Origin: Isoptericola dokdonensis DS-3 | Lineage (GTDB): Bacteria; Actinomycetota; Actinomycetes; Actinomycetales; Cellulomonadaceae | DNA: 64,000 nucleotides | Direction: 5' to 3' | Assembly: GCF_001636295.1 (NCBI RefSeq) | Contig: NZ_CP014209.1 | Coordinates: 2,170,001 to 2,234,000, forward strand | In this document: positions 60,917 to 64,000 of the stretch, piece after piece | Numbering within the stretch: position 1 is the stretch's first letter | Layout of the letters: each line of letters opens with the position of its first letter | The notes under the pieces: generated by a model | Database searches by the model: none | What the model was told of the DNA's origin: nothing | The model's input: the letters and a program-made list of their open reading frames with translations, nothing else | Translations under genes and position numbers: made by a program

Positions 60917-63550
60917 TCAGCGGGTCGCGACGCCGGGCTCGGCGGCGAGGCTCAGCGCGAGCCCGGCGCCGTCCCGGTCCACGACGACGGTGTCCCCGTC
61001 GGCGACGTCCCCGCCGAGCAGCAGCCGGGCGAGCCGGTCGCCGATCTCGCGCTGCACGAGGCGGCGCAGCGGGCGGGCGCCGTAGGCGGGGTCGAAGCCC
61101 TCCAGCGCCAGCCACTCCCGGGCCGCGTCGGTGACCTCCAGCGTGATCCGCCGGTCGGCGAGACGCCGGGCGAACGCCTGGACCTGCAGGTCCACGATCC
61201 GGCCCAGCTCGTCCAGGCTCAGCGCGTCGAACAGCACGACGTCGTCGAGCCGGTTGAGGAACTCCGGCTTGAACGCCGCCCGCACCGCCGACATGACGCC
61301 CTCGCGCTTCGCCGCGTCGTCCAGGGTCGGGTCGACGAGGAACCCCGAGCCGAGGTTCGAGGTCAGCACCAGGATGGTGCTGCGGAAGTCGACCGTGCGG
61401 CCCTGACCGTCGGTGAGGCGGCCGTCGTCGAGCACCTGCAGCAGGACGTCGAACACCTCGGGGTGCGCCTTCTCCACCTCGTCCAGCAGGACGACGGAGT
61501 AGGGCCGGCGCCGCACGGCCTCGGTGAGCTGGCCGCCCTCGGCGTACCCGACGTAGCCCGGAGGCGCCCCGACGAGCCGGGCGACGCTGTGCTTCTCGCC
61601 GTACTCGCTCATGTCGATGCGCACCATGGCGCGCTCGTCGTCGAACAGGAAGTCCGCGAGCGCCTTGGCGAGCTCGGTCTTGCCGACGCCGGTGGGGCCG
61701 AGGAACAGGAACGACCCGGTGGGACGGTCGGGGTCGGCGACGCCGGCGCGGGCGCGCCGGACGGCGTCGGACACCGCGCGCACGGCGGACTGCTGCCCGA
61801 TGAGCCGCTGGCCGAGCACGTCCTCCATGCCGAGGAGCTTCTCGCTCTCGCCCTGGAGCAGACGACCCGCGGGGATGCCGGTCCAGGCCGCGACGACCTC
61901 GGCGACCTCGTCCGCGCCGACCTTGTCGGCGATCATGGGCGTCTCGTCGGCGACGACCTCGGCCTCCTCGAGGGAGGCCTCGGCCTGCTCGGCCTCGGCG
62001 AGCTCGCGCTCGACCTGCGGGATCTCCCCGTAGAGCAGGCGGGCGGCGGCCTCGAGGTCGCCCTCGCGCTGGAGCCGGTCGGACTCGGTGCGCAGCTCGT
62101 CGATGCGGGCGCGCAGGTCGCCGACCCGGTTGTGGCCCGCCTTCTCGGACTCCCAGCGGGCGGTGAGCGCGGCGAGCTCCTCGCGCCGGTCGGCGAGGTC
62201 GGCGCGGAGCCTCTCCAGCCGGTCGGCGGCGGCGGCGTCCCCCGAGTTCTGGGTGTCCTTGAGGACGACCTCCTCCATCTCCAGGCGCGTGACGACGCGC
62301 TGGAGCTCGTCGATCTCGACGGGCGAGGAGTCCATCTCCATGCGCAGGCGCGACGCGGCCTCGTCGACGAGGTCGATGGCCTTGTCGGGGAGCTGGCGCC
62401 CGGGGATGTACCGGTCGGAGAGGGCGGCGGCGGCCACGAGCGCGGAGTCGGCGATGGTCACCTTGTGGTGCGCCTCGTACCGCTCCTTGAGGCCGCGCAG
62501 GATCGCGACGGTGTCCTCGACGGACGGCTCGCCGACGAAGACCTGCTGGAAGCGCCGCTCCAGGGCGGGGTCCTTCTCGATGTGCTCGCGGTACTCGTCG
62601 AGCGTGGTGGCGCCGACCATGCGGAGCTCGCCGCGGGCCAGCATCGGCTTGAGCATGTTGCCCGCGTCCATGGCGCCGTCGCCGCCGGCGCCCGCGCCGA
62701 CGACGGTGTGCAGCTCGTCGATGAACGTGATGACCTCGCCGTCGGAGGCGGTGATCTCCTCCAGGACGGCCTTGAGGCGTTCCTCGAACTCGCCGCGGTA
62801 CTTGGCGCCCGCGACCATGCCGACGAGGTCGAGCGCGATGAGGCGCTTGCCCTGCAGGGAGGTCGGGACGTCCCCGGCGACGATGCGCTGCGCGAGGCCC
62901 TCGACGACGGCGGTCTTGCCGACGCCGGGCTCGCCGATGAGCACGGGGTTGTTCTTGGTCCGGCGGCTCAGCACCTGCACGACGCGGCGGATCTCGGCGT
63001 CGCGGCCGATGACGGGGTCGAGGCGGCCGTCGCGGGCCCGCTGGGTGAGGTCGCTGCCGTACTGCTCGAGCGCCTTGTACGTGCCCTCAGGGTTCGGGCT
63101 GGTGACGCGGGCGGAGCCGCGCACGGCGGGGAGCGCGGCGCGCAGCGCGTCGGCGGTCGCCCCGGCGGAGGTGAGGGCCTGCGCGGCGGACGACGAGCCC
63201 GCGGCCACGGCGATGAGCAGGTGCTCGGTGGAGACGTACTCGTCGCCGAGCGCCTGGGCCTCCTGCCCGGCGGAGGTGAGCACGGTCTGGAGCGCGCGCG
63301 ACGGCGACGGCTGGGCGACGCTGCCGCCGCTCGCGGTCGGCAGGGCGACGAGCGCGGCGCGGGTCGCACGGCCGACCTGCTGCGGGTCCGCGCCGACGGC
63401 CTCGAGCAGCCCGACGGCGACGCCGCCCGTCTGGGCGAGCAGCGCACCGAGCAGGTGGGCGGGTTCGAGCTGGGGGTTGCCGGCGGCCGACGCGGTGGCG
63501 ACCGCGTCGCCGATGGCCTGCTGCGACATCGTCGTGAACTTCGTGTCCAT
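60917..63550 (-). CDS. clpB: ATP-dependent disaggregase ClpB
   Basis: The 877-residue hexameric AAA+ chaperone rescues aggregated proteins with DnaK. The N-domain ([29 protein letters not shown]) is followed by AAA-1 with Walker [10 protein letters not shown] near 205. The coiled-coil middle domain runs about 400-520 ([26 protein letters not shown] region), and AAA-2 has GPTGVGKTE near 610. ETRRPYS-like [19 protein letters not shown] and [14 protein letters not shown] are typical of ClpB rather than ClpC. GGAGGATCC precedes ATG 63550. A HAIR-like operator and a SigH-type promoter lie upstream. Confidence 0.96.
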   Translation of the reverse strand: MDTKFTTMSQQAIGDAVATASAAGNPQLEPAHLLGALLAQTGGVAVGLLEAVGADPQQVGRATRAALVALPTASGGSVAQPSPSRALQTVLTSAGQEAQALGDEYVSTEHLLIAVAAGSSSAAQALTSAGATADALRAALPAVRGSARVTSPNPEGTYKALEQYGSDLTQRARDGRLDPVIGRDAEIRRVVQVLSRRTKNNPVLIGEPGVGKTAVVEGLAQRIVAGDVPTSLQGKRLIALDLVGMVAGAKYRGEFEERLKAVLEEITASDGEVITFIDELHTVVGAGAGGDGAMDAGNMLKPMLARGELRMVGATTLDEYREHIEKDPALERRFQQVFVGEPSVEDTVAILRGLKERYEAHHKVTIADSALVAAAALSDRYIPGRQLPDKAIDLVDEAASRLRMEMDSSPVEIDELQRVVTRLEMEEVVLKDTQNSGDAAAADRLERLRADLADRREELAALTARWESEKAGHNRVGDLRARIDELRTESDRLQREGDLEAAARLLYGEIPQVERELAEAEQAEASLEEAEVVADETPMIADKVGADEVAEVVAAWTGIPAGRLLQGESEKLLGMEDVLGQRLIGQQSAVRAVSDAVRRARAGVADPDRPTGSFLFLGPTGVGKTELAKALADFLFDDERAMVRIDMSEYGEKHSVARLVGAPPGYVGYAEGGQLTEAVRRRPYSVVLLDEVEKAHPEVFDVLLQVLDDGRLTDGQGRTVDFRSTILVLTSNLGSGFLVDPTLDDAAKREGVMSAVRAAFKPEFLNRLDDVVLFDALSLDELGRIVDLQVQAFARRLADRRITLEVTDAAREWLALEGFDPAYGARPLRRLVQREIGDRLARLLLGGDVADGDTVVVDRDGAGLALSLAAEPGVATR

Positions 63551-63588
63551 GGATCCTCCGGTGTCCGTCGTCGTGGTCTACGGATGCC

Positions 63589-63614
63589 AACGGGTGCAAA
63601 GTTGAGTCTATTCC
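63589..63614 (-). promoter_or_regulatory. SigH/SigR-type promoter of clpB
   Basis: On the minus strand GGAATA (63614-63609), 17 bases and GTT (63591-63589) match the GGAAYA-N16/18-GTT pattern of actinobacterial SigH/SigR promoters. The -35 part occupies the spacer of the HAIR-like operator. Confidence 0.55.
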
Positions 63615-63624
63615 ACTCAACTTT
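63598..63624. promoter_or_regulatory. HAIR-like operator (HspR site) upstream of clpB
   Basis: AAAGTTGAGT (63598-63607) and ACTCAACTTT (63615-63624) are perfect complements around the 7-base spacer CTATTCC. HspR-associated inverted repeats have the consensus CTTGAGT-N7-ACTCAAG; here the outermost C-G pair of each half-site is changed to G-C, while the core and the spacing are kept. Confidence 0.82.
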
Positions 63625-63706
63625 CGTCCCGCACCTCCCCGCTCGCCGGGCGTCCGGGACCCGGGGCGGGGATGACGGACGGGGCACGGTGCGGGATGCT
63701 GGAGGG

Positions 63707-64000
63707 GTGACCCACCTCACCACCGCCGCCGGAGCCGCTCGCCAGCGCACCCGCCGCGCCCTCGCCGCCCTGCTCGCCGTCACCGGACTGCTCGTCCTGG
63801 CCGGCTGCATGAAGATCGAGATGAACATGACCCTCACGGAGGACGACTCCGTCTCCGGGACGATCGTCATGGCCATCTCCAACGAGGTCGCCGAGTCGAT
63901 GGGCATGGACGCCGGCGAGCTGTGGGACCAGGCCGGTGGCGAGATGGGCGCCGAGCTGCCCGACGGCGCGTCCCAGGAGCCGTACGCCGACGACGAGTAC
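63707..64000 (+). CDS. LppM-like lipoprotein, N-terminal part
   Basis: The first 98 codons are present; the gene continues beyond the right edge. A basic N-region, a hydrophobic core and the lipobox LVLAGC (residues 29-34) mark a lipoprotein exported and acylated at the cysteine. What follows, KIEMNMTLTEDDSVSGTIVM and ISNEVAESMGM, resembles LppM/DUF3153 proteins, which bind lipids or lipoglycans in mycobacteria. The GTG at 63707 directly follows GGAGGG, too close for a normal ribosome-binding site. A GATGCT element six bases upstream suggests a leaderless start. It is divergent from clpB. Confidence 0.8.
   Translation, partial: MTHLTTAAGAARQRTRRALAALLAVTGLLVLAGCMKIEMNMTLTEDDSVSGTIVMAISNEVAESMGMDAGELWDQAGGEMGAELPDGASQEPYADDEY

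Overview
The window is about 73% G+C by eye, with GTG starts, 1-4 nt gene overlaps and many leaderless promoters, so it is actinobacterial chromosome. RecBCD, a DUF3151 gene near fba, HspR-type control of clpB, F420-linked enzymes and CBM13-pectinases together suggest a soil or plant-litter member of Micrococcales (Promicromonosporaceae/Cellulomonadaceae-like, e.g. Cellulosimicrobium or Isoptericola). That placement is inference. No tRNA, rRNA, CRISPR array, transposase or prophage gene was seen.

Layout. 1-5.3 kb: a lipid beta-oxidation cluster (acyl-CoA dehydrogenase/oxidase, TetR, thiolase, FabG4-like reductase, MaoC hydratase) around a perfect TetR-type operator. 5.3-7.2 kb: a small membrane protein and an acetyltransferase embedded in unusual DNA, with arrays of a 10-bp repeat, a foldable three-way junction and a long hairpin. 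7.2-12.3 kb: an amidase, then a divergent sulfur locus. There a class V PLP enzyme lies behind a SAM-IV riboswitch on the minus strand, and rhodanese-metZ lies behind a different SAM riboswitch (SAM-I/IV type) on the plus strand. 12.3-22 kb: a hypothetical gene and a translationally coupled recC-recB-recD operon. 22-26.8 kb: small oxidoreductases, RidA, a Phd antitoxin with a gutted VapC toxin, MBL, VOC and GNAT proteins.

26.8-48 kb is largely housekeeping: purS-purQ, a large secreted subtilase with a dockerin-like tail, purC, purD, purA, fba, pyrE and a TrmH methyltransferase. It also carries a SpoIIE phosphatase/STAS anti-sigma-antagonist module. 48-51 kb holds exodeoxyribonuclease III, a septum-formation-like protein and a secreted NlpC/P60 hydrolase behind a c-di-AMP (ydaO-type) riboswitch.

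51-56.5 kb is the most striking region. A gene encodes an ECF sigma factor fused, through a putative zinc-binding segment and one membrane helix, to an extracellular right-handed beta-helix (pectate-lyase-like) domain. It is interrupted by one extra base in the sequence as given. It is divergent from a CBM13-pectinesterase and a CBM13-pectate lyase whose first ~509 bp are about 99% identical. An ECF-type promoter motif (GGAAAA-N17-CGTC) precedes the pectinesterase. Together these look like a self-contained pectin sensing and degradation locus. The window ends with a NarL-type two-component system, an LPXTG/TQxA surface protein, clpB under a HAIR-like operator overlapping a SigH-type promoter, and the start of an LppM-like lipoprotein.
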